This document shows, one piece after another, positions 45,735 through 57,690 of a stretch of DNA of 64,000 nt (within the stretch, counting starts at the first letter, position 1; every line of letters starts with the position of its first letter). The DNA is taken from assembly GCF_025370935.1 (NCBI RefSeq), contig NC_133494.1:12378946-12442945 (forward strand), read 5' to 3'. The position numbers were made by a program, and so were the translations under genes. The DNA comes from Choristoneura fumiferana (Eukaryota > Arthropoda > Insecta > Lepidoptera > Tortricidae). A model generated the notes under the pieces. The model saw only the letters and a list, made by a program, of their open reading frames with translations. It had not been told where the DNA came from and made no database searches.

Positions 45735-45864
45735 TTAACATTCCACACGTCCATCTATCTACACTACATAGATTGTACCAAATATCCAAATCCGGCCAGC
45801 CATTTTATCAGGAAAGAATAACAAATACACACACAACATACTCACAAACTTTCGCATTTATAAT

Positions 45865-46320
<456 letters not shown>

Positions 46321-46324
46321 GGAA

Positions 46325-47970
46325 GTAGGATTAGTAGGACCAATCCCTCATCAATCATTTAATTACCTTTTCCCACCGTAATTGTCTGTTGAATGAAGCT
46401 TAAGTAGCCTGTCCTACCCCAATAAGAGTAGGCTTGTCGCACGGCACGCCTCACCTGCACAAACTGCCTCCCGAGAACTGCGCGTGCACGTTGTTCGCGG
46501 CGGCACGGCATTTTCAGTTTTTAGTGCGGCAATTTTTTATTCAATCTCTTTTTTTCAGTGAACATTTACAGCATTATAGTTGATACCAATGCGCTGTAAA
46601 TTTCAAAACATGAAAATAATCATACTAACAATAACAAATAATCACAAATAATAATGAAAAAAAGTTATTAAAGGTTTTTCGTCATTTTGCTATTCTAAAA
46701 CGACGGAAGATGACACCCTCTTTCTTATGCATACTTACATGAATACCTACTCAAGATTCAAAACGAATATTCGTATTTTTCATTAAAATAATCTGCCTCG
46801 ACTGGAAATCTGCCCGGGATCGATCTCTTAGCTCTGCAGTCAGATTCTCTTGAATCACTCGGCTATCTACCTAGTCGTCAAAATACTTATCCATAGGTAC
46901 GTCGTGTTATTTATAAAGTTAAATTCTCCAAGACGCTAGCGGTAACTTTTACTGCGTATGTAGAAGACAAACATGGATTAAGAAAGATAATTACGCACAG
47001 TAAAACTTTATAAAAGGTTCTTAAATTAGGACGTTTTTTTAAAATGCGTAACTAAAGTATTTTTAATTAAATCATATTTAGCTAAATAACATTAAAAATG
47101 TGACTTTTTATATCGCTTTATGTAGCGTCCATGTTATTCGTCAAGTTTGTGAATTTTACAATTTAACTTTTAACAAAAACATTTATTTAATAAATAACAC
47201 GTAATATATACAATAATTAACAAAAATAAATAAAAATACAACTAAAACTAACTTACCCTAATCCTAAAAATGAAATGTAAGTATAAGTTTTTTTTTCGAT
47301 TTAGCCAAAAAAATTATTGCCAGACAGTGTTTATCAATAATCAACTGAGCCATTTATCGAAGTTAATGGATATAAAAAAAAAATGGTGCAACTTTAACGT
47401 CTCATGAAAGTTTAAATAATACCTACCATTAAATCACGTAGCAGTGGAACCTCGTCCCAAGGCGGGCCGTGGGGCGGCCGGTTCCGGTCAAGTCGCGGGC
47501 GGCACTCGGTTTCCGCTCTCCCAATTTGGCCACATTCAGCCCAACGGGGTAAGACGTTCACATCTTACCCCACCGGGGTAAAACGGTAGGGTATGGGTAA
47601 AGTTACGTGTGGGTATGCGAAGTGTTTATTTTATACGGAGCTTTATCGCTGAAGGGTTATGGAATTAAGCGTGTTAGAGTTCTTCTGTTGCGTTAATGTA
47701 GGATTTGTTTGTGATGATTTCATGGGTACCTACTCCTAAATTTAACTTTGTATGCGGAGTTTCGCAGTTACGGCGAATATTACAGCATTTTCACAGTTAG
47801 GCCGTCTTGCAGGAAAAAATAAATCTAGATTTAGTAGTTAATCCAGGCTTAAGCTTGACAGTTCCATACAATTTGACACTACTAAACTGAGCTTAACGCT
47901 AACTCGAGATTTATGTGTTTACTGCAAGGGGGCCTTAGTTCCTAAATGATTTTCTTAGACCTTATATGAT
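46325..47970. other. Non-genic stretch
   Basis: No gene recognised. 46797-46880 looks like a decayed minus-strand family 2 SINE head (gggatcgatctc; gattctcttgaatcactcgg). 47440-47590 is a GC-rich patch containing ggcgggccgtggggcggccg and two accccaccggggtaa-like words. Confidence 0.4.
46797..46880 (-). mobile_element. Decayed SINE family 2 head
   Basis: Reversed, it reads gccgagtgattcaagagaat then ctgactgcagagctaagaga and tcgatcccgggcag, aligning with the tRNA-like head of family 2. The B box is damaged. Confidence 0.5.
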
Positions 47971-47974
47971 TTAA

Positions 47975-48075
47975 TTATTTATTTTGGGGATCACGGAAAC
48001 GATTTTACAGATTTCGATAAAATTTGCTATATTGGGGTTTTCGGGGGCGACTAATCATTCTTTCTTGATCCACTG
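47975..48075 (-). repeat. Dispersed repeat F-like fragment, minus
   Basis: Reversed it reads cgcccccgaaaaccccaata, aaattttatcgaaatctgta and cgtttccgtgatcc, matching the order of words at 25950-26030. Confidence 0.65.
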
Positions 48076-48299
48076 GGCAATGCCCAAATACATAATTTAT
48101 TCATAGTCTGCCGTCCCCCTGATTAGTAAAAAAATGTATAACAAAAAGTTTAACCGACTACTTTTGTATGTGAACTTTTGTTTACACAAAAAAACAGCAT
48201 AAATTAGGTAGGTACCTACATGTAGATGAAAATCTCTTGTTATAATATTTGTATGCCGTGTAAGCGGCAAAAAGTGGTGAACTTTCAAATGTTGGCATA

Positions 48300-48364
48300 A
48301 CACCTGTTAACCATGTAACCTGCTTTTTGAACAAATAAATCTTTGACTTTGACTTTGACTTTGT
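48300..48364 (+). mobile_element. LINE 3' tail with (gacttt)n
   Basis: Reads gtaacctgctttttgaacaa, ataaatct and then three to four units of ttgact. A polyadenylation signal followed by a short tandem repeat is the usual 3' end of a lepidopteran LINE. Confidence 0.65.
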
Positions 48365-48404
48365 TATATGAACTACTATGAAAATAATTTTCTACCAGTC
48401 TGAT

Positions 48405-48527
48405 GTCGGCGCCTCAGCCAGCACGAGCCAGCAGGACTGGCACTATAAGTCGCCTACCTCACTTACGTACCTACTATTATATTATTAGGCTTCAATCAAT
48501 CCTGCTGGCTCGTGCTGATGCACCGAC
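48405..48527. mobile_element. Inverted repeat with cagcacgagccagcagga arms
   Basis: The arms 48405-48436 and 48500-48527 mirror each other: an 18-base perfect core (cagcacgagccagcagga) and outer gtcggcgcctcag / gatgcaccgac with small differences. Outside lies tgtagtcggttaat, and reversed accgactacttttg near 48152; both are words of a common lepidopteran repeat. Likely a MITE or part of a larger element. Confidence 0.65.
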
Positions 48528-48534
48528 TTCAGTA

Positions 48535-49418
48535 TTTGATTTTCATGATTTTTTGTAGTCGGTTAATATTTTTTCACGCTTTTTAGTGTAAATAATCTAA
48601 GATACATAATACTTTAATGTCAACTGCTCGTCACCTTTTACGACAGATTGCTTTTTCCGATTCAGAGACGTTCATTATTGAGGAGTTCTGTTGCTTTACC
48701 ACTCGTTCTATTTCACTATATGCATTACGATGAACATAAATTGCTTAGCAACTGTAATTGATATTCAACCCGTGAATTACTTGTTATTGAGTAGTAGCTC
48801 CGTTGGTCAATTGGGGTCTTCATTGTCAGTTCCACTTCACCAAATGATGATTTTCAAGAGCAAATGCACGAGTTACTACTAAATATACCCAAATGATCGT
48901 AGGTGTCCCTACAATCATCAGATCCTGACGGAGTTCTGAGGTAACAAACATAAAAAAATACAACCGAATTGATAACTTCCTCCTTATTTTGAAGTCGATT
49001 AAAAATATGACCGAACTTGATTTTCGAAGATCGTATGATCATTGTGTATTTAGATGACACAGTGTCCGTTGATATTACCGACACTCCTCTATATACTTAG
49101 GTTACATTTTTAATTGACGATATTCTGTTTTACAACATTCTTTTCAACCCACCCGGCCCCATGAAATCCACACGCCGTGGCCGCTGGCCGTCTCATTAAG
49201 GGCCTCAGAGGGTAAAGTCCCCTGCTTTTTAGGGTTCCATGCCGAAAGGGTGCTTACGAGACGTAAGCTTACGCCATCTGTTAGTCTATCATACCCATAA
49301 GAAACTGCAGCTGTGGAATATTTGGGTTAAGGTCGAAATGATCACTGTCTAACTAAATATTTCCTCACAAAACTTCATGCTGCCATTTTACATCAAAAAT
49401 GAAGCAATATAATATTTA
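48535..49418. other. Non-genic stretch
   Basis: No gene recognised. 49225-49300 contains tagggttccatgccgaaagg, possibly a repeat C relative. Confidence 0.4.
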
Positions 49419-49420
49419 TT

Positions 49421-49658
49421 TATACTTCGTTTTTTTAGCATTAGAAAGAAGGTAAGCGATTTTGGCGTGTCTTTTTATTGGAAAACACTTTTGAAAAACA
49501 AGTCAGCAAATTTGTAACAATTAGCAAGGACGTATGATCGATCATTTACATTTTTTTGGTACCATAAGAAATAGTTACTGTTTTTTAAAAACGTTTTTCA
49601 ATAAAAAGACTCGTCCACATTGTTTACCCTTTTTCTAATGCTAAAAAAACGAAGTATA
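49421..49658. mobile_element. 238-bp MITE, tatacttcgttttttt ends
   Basis: The ends are inverted over some 34 bases: tatacttcgttttttt then agcattagaaa on the left, mirrored by tttctaatgct then aaaaaaacgaagtata on the right. A second inner pair is gtctttttattggaaaac / gtttttcaataaaaagac. No clear target duplication. Non-coding. Confidence 0.85.
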
Positions 49659-49877
49659 AGAATGTTATTTTTCTACTCTATATTGTGTACTCTATATTGT
49701 GGCACAGAATAAGTAATGGTACAAGTAATTGTAGCCATCTATCTGTGTCTAATATATCCAATTGTTTTTATTTTATTTATAATAACTAAGCGTACTTCGT
49801 ACTTCTATTCGATAAAATTTATAAATAAACGTTTTTTAAAAAACTTATTTAGGTATCCTACAATATAGGTATGTATG

Positions 49878-50011
49878 TACAGTCGAGGAAATTGAATCGC
49901 TTTCCATAATCAATTTTGGTATGATTCTTTTCACAAATGTATGGGGTCAATATACATAAACCAGTAGCGCAAAGGTTTTACCCTGATACCCGATCAGTTT
50001 CTTTGACTGTA
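49878..50011. mobile_element. 134-bp MITE, tacagtc ends
   Basis: Left end tacagtcgaggaaattgaat; right end reversed tacagtcaaagaaactgat; about 17 of 20 bases agree. The tacagtc terminus is shared with the MITE at 24088-24188, suggesting the same transposase family. Confidence 0.75.
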
Positions 50012-50014
50012 CGT

Positions 50015-50832
50015 ACCTATATGTATTACTATGTATTAAATGAGTCCTACTGAAAAAAGAGCGTCAACATTTATTATGCTGAGTAGAGCCCAATTTATAC
50101 TATTCAATGTTTTTATTTATTTATTCTGTCCTCAAAGAAAAAGAGTAAGTATGAGTAACTCTAATAGAATTAACTATTAACTACGGTATTCTTAAATAAT
50201 TAAAAGTATAAAAAATCGGTCAAACATAAGTCAAGCTCGTGTACGGAATCCACGGTGCGCGCCCGGCTCGTACTTAGCCAGTTTTTTCCGTTTGCGGCTA
50301 CGCCAAAAAGGAGGGTTATGTAAAAAGCGGCTTAATTAGGGCTCATGCGGCTTCCCTGCCCCTGTAACTTTTAATAAATGTTCGAAGAGCGCTCTTAACA
50401 TACCAAACGTATATAGATGTATGTATTATGTATAGATCGGGTAAAGGGAGATTCAGTGAGCTTTTTGATGTTACTTATTCGGGTTTGAGCTAGGTTTACT
50501 TGAGTTTTGTAAGCTTATAATTTTAGCAACTTGTTTCTAGAGAAGAATTTTATATATCCTCTTTGCAGAAATAATTTAAATATGCTATCGCATTTAGGTG
50601 CTTAAATATTAATAAAATTATAATGTATTATTTTGTACGTTATATTGTAACCATTTCGGCCGACAATTCTTTTACTGTTTCTTAGCATTAATTACGCACA
50701 CAAAATATTTTTTTTAACTAGTTTCAGTCCAATATTTTTTAAGTTCGTAAGTTATGGTAAGTGAAATTGCAGGTACAGTGAAACAGTCGTTTATAAACAT
50801 GCGATAAAATCGATGCATCAAAATCATCTGGT
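50015..50832. other. Non-genic stretch
   Basis: No gene recognised. 50210-50330 has repeat-C-like words (aatcggtcaaacataagtca, gtacggaatcc). 50335-50400 is GC-balanced. Confidence 0.4.
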
Positions 50833-50835
50833 TCT

Positions 50836-51048
50836 CTGCCGATTCGCACAATTTTTTTTCCAACAAATGCTTCATTTGGGCAAATGTTTCATTTCCCAAT
50901 TATCAAATTTCTCCGAAACCATATTATTTTCGGAACTTTCATAAAACAAAACTAACCTACTGTGCTCTATAAAACCATGAGAAAAAAATACACTGACAAA
51001 AATGTGCCCAAATGAAACATTTGGGAAAAAAATCGTGCGAAACGGCAG
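50836..51048. mobile_element. 213-bp MITE, ctgccg-attcgcac ends
   Basis: The left end ctgccgattcgcacaatttt and a following ttcatttgggca block mirror tgcccaaatgaaacattt and aaaatcgtgcgaaacggcag at the right. About 40 bases are inverted with scattered differences. Non-coding. Confidence 0.8.
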
Positions 51049-51049
51049 T

Positions 51050-52480
51050 ACACGAAATCTTCTCGACAAACAAGAATCGCGACCTCTCCTGATTGTTAAA
51101 AAACATCTACGCTACTGGTTACACCAATTACAGTACTTCCCACGTGAAGCGCGTGCGCCGGTCCTCGTGGGAAGGTATTAAATATCTCGAGCCACTGCAC
51201 ACCGTTCTTGAATAAAACCCTCAGATCCGACCGGCCGATACTACATCCAAATACCACCAGTATACCCCGACCTCTATCCCCCTGTAAAACCAAACAAGGA
51301 ATGCTCTAGGGCATTAGTTCCACGGGACCTCAGTTAGCTGGTTATTATTTTAATAAAGCGATTCGCCCACTTATCACCGCCATCTGTGAGCGCACAATGA
51401 CGGATCATCCCGTAATGCGGACGGAAAAAAACATTGTTGAATCTTTTTAGGGTTCTGTATGTAAAAAGTGTCCAACAGGACCCTGTACAGTCACCAGAAC
51501 TGATATGTGACAGACAAAGCGCGCATAAATATCTAATACGACTGTATATTTCTAGGGCCGATAGGACGTGTCAAATATATAAATGCACAATTACATTAAT
51601 CCGGTAAAATCGTTTTAGTTGCATGACACCGCGGTGCTTGATCGATCTCGTATAACTCATTAGGATTGTGACCCCTCAATGTATATAATATGTGTGTGTA
51701 AATATGGAATTATCTACTTTACTATCTAAATCCGCTCAAATTAGTCAGTTTTGGTAGAAAGAAAACTTTTTAATATTTTTTTGTTTCTATATTTTGCTGT
51801 CGGTCGATCACTCCCAAATCCCAATCAATGCGCATCCCGAATTTCAAGTCAATCCGAACACTAAAAGTAGATGAACAACTTACAAGATCTGAGGCCGTAT
51901 TGCCTAACATTTCTGACGCTCGCGATCGCAATCAAATGACAGATTTCGCATACGAAAACTGACCTACCTGGATACTAATGAACATTGCAAATTAAGAAAA
52001 ATAATTGTAGTTGAAAATTAAAGAGGGAAAAAATTAAAAATTAAATCAATTTACAAGACACATTTTTTTAACTAAGTACATACAATTACATAGTATTTGT
52101 GACTAGGTATAAACGATTAGGTACTTTGCACACGCGCGACCTTACCTTATCTAATTCAGTAAATTACAAAGTAATTGTGGTCGGAACCTTCGCAAGCAAG
52201 TCTGACTGTCACTTGTCCAAGTTTTTGTCAGTCCTGTGTTATTGTTGTGTTCTTTAATTTTATGGTGCTTTTTAAGCAAATGATACGGTTTTATCCGACG
52301 CATCTGTGATCGAGAGATTGCGCTACCTGTACTGGGTTGCGGAGCGACTGATTTGCCGAAAGATAACATAGTATAAGAGCTTCCGTTGTCGAATAATGGT
52401 TTGTTTTATGGAAATGTTCTCGCATTTCGAAATGTATAATCTGATTTTGTCTACAAGGCATGCATTTTTATAGAAAAGCT
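51050..52480. other. Non-genic stretch
   Basis: No gene recognised. 51110-51310 is GC-richer and includes cacgtgaagcgcgtg; frames across it reach 65 codons without a domain. Confidence 0.4.
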
Positions 52481-52494
52481 GTTCTCCATGACTC

Positions 52495-52690
52495 CGTCTG
52501 CAAAAAATTTGTTTATCTGTAACACCGAAACTAAAGAATTATCCAGGCTAAAAACAGGTCCTGTGCAGGCTCTCAAACTAATATATCTTTACCAATTTTC
52601 ATCTAAATCGGTTCTGCGGTTTAAGCGTAAAGAGGTAACAGACAGACAGACAAAGTTACTAGAACAAGGTAGTAAAGATTAGCTGTTGCT
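52495..52690 (+). repeat. Dispersed repeat F, plus
   Basis: Has accaattttcatctaaatcg, gttctgcggtttaagcgtaa and acagacagacagacaaagtt in order, i.e. the 3' half of repeat F. Confidence 0.7.
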
Positions 52691-52699
52691 CCCGCCTTT

Positions 52700-52905
52700 A
52701 TCTGCGAAGAATTCGTTTTTCGGTATCTGGCGAGAACTATGTAATTTCCCGGGATAAAAACTATCCGTCCTTCCCAGGGTTTCTCTGCGTATCCCCATAT
52801 TGTCATACGAACTTTTAGCTAAATTCTTCAGCACTTTACGCGTGAAGACGTAACAAACAAGTAGACAGATTAGGTACTATCGCATTTATTATTATTAGAA
52901 AAGTA
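52700..52905 (+). repeat. Dispersed repeat F, plus, second copy
   Basis: Directly follows the previous copy: tcggtatctggcgagaacta, tttcccgggataaaaactat, ccgtccttcccagggtt and tcgcatttattattattaga. Two adjacent copies of the family in the same orientation. Confidence 0.7.
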
Positions 52906-53096
52906 AAAAATGGAATGGATATTGCTTTATGGCTGTACCAAGGATGGGCTAATGTACAATGTAGCGTGTCAGGATGTGATGTAGATGACGTGATTAGCTT
53001 CGATTCGTCAAAATTTCACTGTCCGAATTTATGTATCATTCGTCTGTAGTATCATTATTAGTCATTCAGTGACCAAGAAGAAACAAAGGTATATGT

Positions 53097-53320
53097 TACT
53101 ACTAGCTTTTGCCCGCAGCTCCGCCCGCGTGGTATTCGGTTATCGCGCGCTGTTGCCTCGGGAACTGTGCATTTTTCGGGGATAAAAAGTAGCCTATGTC
53201 ACTCTCGGGCCCATATCTCTGTGACAAAATCACGTCGATCCATCGCTCCGTTACGGCGTAAAAGACGGACAAACACACAAACATACAAACATACTTTCGC
53301 ATTTATAATATGTATGTATG
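53097..53320 (+). repeat. Dispersed repeat F, best-preserved copy
   Basis: Runs from ctactagcttttgcccgcag and gctccgcccgcgtgg through gggataaaaagtagcctatg, gttacggcgtaaaagacgga and repeated acaaacataca to ctttcgcatttataatatgt. About 220 bp; useful as the local reference for the family. Confidence 0.85.
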
Positions 53321-53428
53321 GATAGTATGGATGACTCGCCGTCTCGGGACTCGATCACAAAAAATATAATTGTTTTAAAGTTCTAGACGTTCCGGCATAT
53401 ATGTATAAGTAGACTAAATAAGTGTAAA

Positions 53429-53567
53429 GCCGAGTTTAGACTTGCAAGAAAAATTGTGCAACTTGCATTAGATTGCGGCGCTCGATTGACCACTACAAAC
53501 TCGTTGGCTTTACGGCCTCGCAATGTAATGCAACTTGCACGATTTTTCTCGCAAGTCTCAACTCGGC
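53429..53567. mobile_element. 139-bp MITE, gccgagtttagacttgc ends
   Basis: Long inverted ends of 49 bases: gccgagtttagacttgcaag onward mirrors cttgc/gcaagtctcaactcggc at the right with about five differences. The loop between is about 40 bases. Non-coding. Confidence 0.87.
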
Positions 53568-53569
53568 TA

Positions 53570-55190
53570 TAGGTATCTAAGAGTTTTTTGTTGAAATGCA
53601 ATGAAACTCACTCACTTCACTTGTTTTCTTCCTAGTGTTTGTTTGTTGTGTAAAGTAAAATGTCTCCCTACACCTATCGACGTGGAACCAATCGTTAAAG
53701 CGTGAATCGGCTCGGCCGACGAGACGTGTGTTGACGGGAAAACGTCTTTTTCGCTGTTATTGCGTGGACATAAAGAGTTTTTTGATTGGCTAAAGTTGAT
53801 TCCGCGTCGATAGGTGTAGGGAGACCCTTTAGGATGCTGCCGACGTCGTCAAAGCTTTATCCGAATAGAAAAGCAGTACACATTATTAAAGGTTTTTATC
53901 AGATTTTTCAACAGTTCGATTCAATCCCAAGCAAGCTGCGACAGCAATCGGAACCGCGGCAAGCAGAGGCAGTTAAATGACAACACCATAAAGACGCTGC
54001 CGCAGCGGCGACGTATCGCTCCGATCTGCATTCAATGGAGGTTATTTACATAGCAATAAGGCGGAGATAGCACGTCTCCATCGGGCTTATCTCCGTTATT
54101 GCCAGTGTGTGCGCGGCTTATGGTCGGGAAGAAATCAACTGGGGCGCAGATAAACGGTTTTTTAAACAACCTCTGTCGATTTATTTTGAAATTCGAAGGA
54201 GATTGCATTACGCGGGTGCGATGCAGAAAACAACTGACTAGCCAAAACAACTGACGATGGGTAAACGTGTAAAGTGTTCAGAGTCAATAACCTAACCATC
54301 TTAGAATAGTTGGAAAAACACCTTAAATTTTCATTTTATAGTAATATCTCAAAAATGGCTGAATCCATTTCGGTTCGGGTTTAATTCGTAGTGTGAATCT
54401 AATTAATCGTAGCGTGGCAGATCCCACAACAGGACCAGAACCAACAAAAACACATAAAAGCCACACACATAGCCTAAGCCTTTCAAAAGAGTGCATAGTT
54501 AAGTAAACCTTTTCCCAGAAAAAGTTAAAAAGATAAGTTCGCCTTTGCACATGTATCTTTACGATTGTCTATTGTAGATATGTATACTTATGTTTCTTTA
54601 TTGTATAATAAAGAGTACCTAACTTAAAGTCCTAGATAAGCTAGATAAGCAATGCCATCGCTTGAAAAGGGAATTCATTGTCAAACTTACTGCGAAAACG
54701 TGTTATGATAGGTTAGAAATCAAACGATTTGATAGTACAGTCCCCTGCATTCATATTTTCTCTTCTTCCACAAATTATTAATACCAATCGGATTGAACCC
54801 GCTCCCCAGGCTCTGACACAAGATTGGTCGCGCGGCGTCGAATTGATAATACAAGGGGTGACGCTAAATATTAAAATCAAAATTTATGAACTGTGTCTAC
54901 CGGGAGCGGCGACCGTGGCGAAACGATTTGTATGGAAATTTGGGATGTCTCACTCAAACTGGTGTGAGGTGCCATTTGATGACATAATTTGGGACAACGA
55001 ACGTAAAACAGTTGAGATTTATGTTTGTTTGCGTTTATAGAATCGTGTGGGTTTATGGGGTCGTTGTGTTGTGTTAATGTGGGGTGTGAGTGGGTAGGTG
55101 GAAAATGTGTGTAAGCAATAGGCAAATATACCATATTGATTAGTGCTGTTTTGTTTGGACTTTGAGTTCTCAATAGAGATGAGAATTATT
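53570..55190. other. Non-genic stretch
   Basis: No gene recognised. Near 53657 and 53806 the words cctacacctatcgacg and cgtcgataggtgtaggg are inverted copies about 130 bases apart, possibly another MITE spanning about 53650-53830. A 103-codon frame at 54729-55040 has no known domain. Confidence 0.4.
53655..53830. mobile_element. Possible MITE, tctccctacacctatcgacg ends
   Basis: tctccctacacctatcgacg (about 53662-53681) is the reverse complement of cgtcgataggtgtagggaga (about 53805-53824), a perfect 20-base inverted pair; inside, ggaaccaatcg and attggctaaag pair only weakly. Probably a short foldback element. Confidence 0.6.
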
Positions 55191-55192
55191 TT

Positions 55193-55292
55193 AAATGATA
55201 ACAAAACGGATAACTTACGTCTGAAATCGAGTTAAGCTCGACATGTTTCGTGCTCATCCGTAACCCTTCTTCTGGGAGCAACGCGACTCGGC
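55193..55292 (-). mobile_element. Family S, minus, 5' truncated
   Basis: Reversed it reads cgccgagtcgcgttgctccc, agaagaagggttacgg, catgtcgagcttaactcgat and cagacgtaagttatccgttt, then tgttatcattta. It shares the atcattta 3' end with the 33.9-kb copy. Confidence 0.8.
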
Positions 55293-55299
55293 GATTAAA

Positions 55300-55805
55300 C
55301 AATCCCTTTTCGCAACTTCAAGAAAGCGAGAAAGATCAATTAAATTTTTTGATTAGTTAGATAGTTTTTCACCATTTTCGGTCTTAGTACATATTTATAT
55401 ACTTGTCACTGCTTTGTATTCATTTTACTAAGTAAATAATAGGTATACTTAATACATATATTTTTCAGATCACTCTTTTGCTAGCCTGACTATATTAAAC
55501 TGGTTACGAATATTTATTACTATATTATAATCGAATTTGGTACCTTATTTGATTGCATTCAGGTAGTAACATGTTCTAGATCAATAGTTTATCGTATACT
55601 ATTAAACGAGCAATAAAAAAACGTTTTAAATGTTTTAAGAAATCAAAAATTACATTGAATGAAATAAACCCATCACGGTAGTGTCGTTCCAAATAAAAAT
55701 TACTCAAACGAGTTTTAATGTACGGCGCCATCTTTTGACGAATAGCTGAATTATTTCTAACCTTACACAGCGCGTAGCACGGCACTTGCCTTGTTTTTTA
55801 TCTTA
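55300..55805. other. Non-genic AT-rich stretch
   Basis: No gene or repeat recognised. Confidence 0.4.
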
Positions 55806-55808
55806 TCT

Positions 55809-55999
55809 GTGCCCTTAGTGTAAGTTTTCGATTACAAAATACGTCTCGATCGCGTTCGCGTTAAAATCTCAATTTGTATGGAAACACGAACATCGCAAAT
55901 GTTCCGCTAGAGGCGCTGTTCGTGTTTCCATACAAATTGAAGTTTTAACGCGAACGCGATCGAGACGTATTTTGTACCGAAAACTACACTAAGGGCACT
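55809..55999. mobile_element. 191-bp MITE with about 80-bp arms
   Basis: The arms run from gtgcccttagtgtaagtttt at the left to the mirrored acactaagggcac at the right and contain tacgtctcgatcgcgttcgc, ttaaaa and tttgtatggaaacacgaaca. About 80 bases are inverted with few differences; the loop has ccgctagaggcg. Among the best preserved foldback elements in the window. Confidence 0.9.
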
Positions 56000-56260
56000 G
56001 AAATAAACCCTTAGTCCGCTTAAAGCCGTTCTTTACAGTGACTGTCGCAATACACAATTCCGGGGCAAACAAATTCCCATCAAACTGGGACACGCGCCGA
56101 TTGGCGGACAAAAAGTTTCATACATTGTTGGCCTAAACAACGGCCATACGTCCGTCATATGCACGGGGGTATTCTGTAGCGGATAAAAATAACGTCATTT
56201 CAAATTCACATCGACAATTTGATTGCTCGTAGAAACGACTCTGCTCCCCTTATAACTGTA
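56000..56260. other. Non-genic, GC-balanced stretch
   Basis: No gene recognised; no copy elsewhere in the window. Confidence 0.4.
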
Positions 56261-56264
56261 GGTA

Positions 56265-56540
56265 TTATCATCATCATCATCATGTCAGCCGAAAGTCGTC
56301 CACTGCTGGACATAGGCCTCCCCCAAGGCTCTCCACTCAGACCGGTCTTGTGCTTTCCGCATCCACCGCGATCCCGCGATCTTAACCAAGTCGTCGCTCC
56401 ATCTTGTTGGAGGCCTACCGACAGCTCGTCTCCCGGTCCGCGGACGCCATTCGAGAACCTTCTGGCCCCATCGGCCATCCGTCCTGCGAGCAATGTGCCC
56501 CGCCCACTGCCACTTTAGTTTCGCAATTCTTCGGGTAGGT
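56265..56540 (-). mobile_element. LINE ORF2 C-terminus, open frame
   Basis: The minus strand reads, without a stop, RRIAKLKWQWAGHIARRT, DGRWGQKVLEWRPRTGRR, VGRPPTRWSDDLVKIAGSR, WMRKAQDRSEWRALGEAY and VQQWTTFG, ending at 56285-56287 and followed by (atgatg)n. This is the C-terminal tail of a non-LTR retrotransposon ORF2. The upstream limit, about 56540, is a 5' truncation. The unbroken frame makes this the youngest-looking copy of the family here. Overlapping frames in other phases are shadows. Confidence 0.9.
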
Positions 56541-56544
56541 ATTA

Positions 56545-57115
56545 TATAAGTTTATAAAAATAAATAAATTGTGTTTGTAGGTAGTTAAATGTAATCAATA
56601 TTTGTGTTGTCTATTTAAACCCTCGTCCGAGCACCGAAGCTACCAAACAACGGCTAACTATTACTGTCTTCTTCAATATCGATAGTGGCGGAATTATCGA
56701 TGTATCGATGGAGGTTATGCTTGACTCCACGGCTTCGCCTCTGTTACAAAACGTTAGCTATGTGAAATATTAGCATGAACATGTCTGTACCTACCTAATT
56801 TTTACCTATGCGAAATAAAGATCTATTATTATTATTATTATATTGTGTATAGCTCGGTTGTAAAGTTGTTTAGTATCTCGCGTCTTGAAACCCTCGACAC
56901 AGGGCGGCCACGCCGTACAAAATACGCGTTCTTGAATCTACATAGGCACGACGACGTCTGTACACGCGTCAATGTGTGCGTAAGCTGCACGTGCACAGGG
57001 CTGGCTATTGCAAAACCGTATAATACTATAAGTGCTACCAATGACATTTAAAGGTACTCATATGTAGGTATGGCTTAGATATGTGCAAATAAATGTAATC
57101 GTTAATCTTACCTAT
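56545..57115. other. Non-genic stretch
   Basis: No gene recognised. TATCGATA-type words cluster at 56675-56710 (aatatcgatagtgg, attatcgatgtatcgatgg). 56790-56845 ends in (att)n and may be a retroposon tail (gcgaaataaagatctattat). 56890-57020 is GC-balanced. Confidence 0.4.
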
Positions 57116-57117
57116 TT

Positions 57118-57240
57118 CGAGGGTATTCTGGCAAAATAGAATAAGTGCATTTTTTTTAAGTTACATACATTTATTTATCTAACAAAACCGTATAAAAAAT
57201 AAATATTGTGCACTTATCCGGTTCTGCCAGAATATCCTCG
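57118..57240. mobile_element. 123-bp MITE, cgagggtattctggca ends
   Basis: cgagggtattctggcaaaat and agaataagtgca at the left mirror tgcacttatccg and gttctgccagaatatcctcg at the right; roughly 32 bases inverted with several differences. Non-coding. Confidence 0.8.
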
Positions 57241-57399
57241 ATTTATTTAAACCTACTTAAAATGTGTCTGTCTGCGTATTGTAAGCATTCTTATTTTCAA
57301 TTACAATAGATATACGTCTACAAACTTAAAAGAATTATTCATGCATTAATCTTAATCGCGTTAATTTCAGAAATCACTATTTATTTAGAAAAAGGAAGT

Positions 57400-57690
57400 A
57401 GGTAGGGTACCGAAACGTTTTCGTAAAATTATTGCTCCTGAACTTAGTGCCGCGCGGCCGACTTACATCGCATCGCGTCGCGCACCCGACTGCTTTCCTG
57501 CGGTTTTCCTGCAATCTGCGCTTGAGGGGTGGGGTAACTCGTACCGGAGCGGGGCGGAGCGTGGCCATTCTGTACGTTAGTACTATTATATATTCTGTGC
57601 CCTCGACTACGCTCAAGATACTTCTTTTGAACGACTCGCTTTGCTCATGGATCAATCTTAGAATCATCAGGTTTCAATATGAGCACTGGC
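57400..57690. repeat. GC-rich repeat-like segment
   Basis: Reads ccgaaacgttttcgtaaaat, catcgcatcgcgtcgcgcac and tactattatatattctgtgc, the last being a word I associate with lepidopteran repeat ends. No second copy in the window, so the assignment is weak; overlapping 87- and 96-codon frames lack a domain. Confidence 0.4.

Noticed and set aside
54729..55040. 103-codon plus frame with a 98-codon frame opposite
   Set aside because: No domain recognised; overlapping frames on both strands suggest chance.
56206..56518. 95- and 99-codon frames on both strands
   Set aside because: They are out-of-phase shadows of the real LINE C-terminal frame on the minus strand, which ends at 56285.
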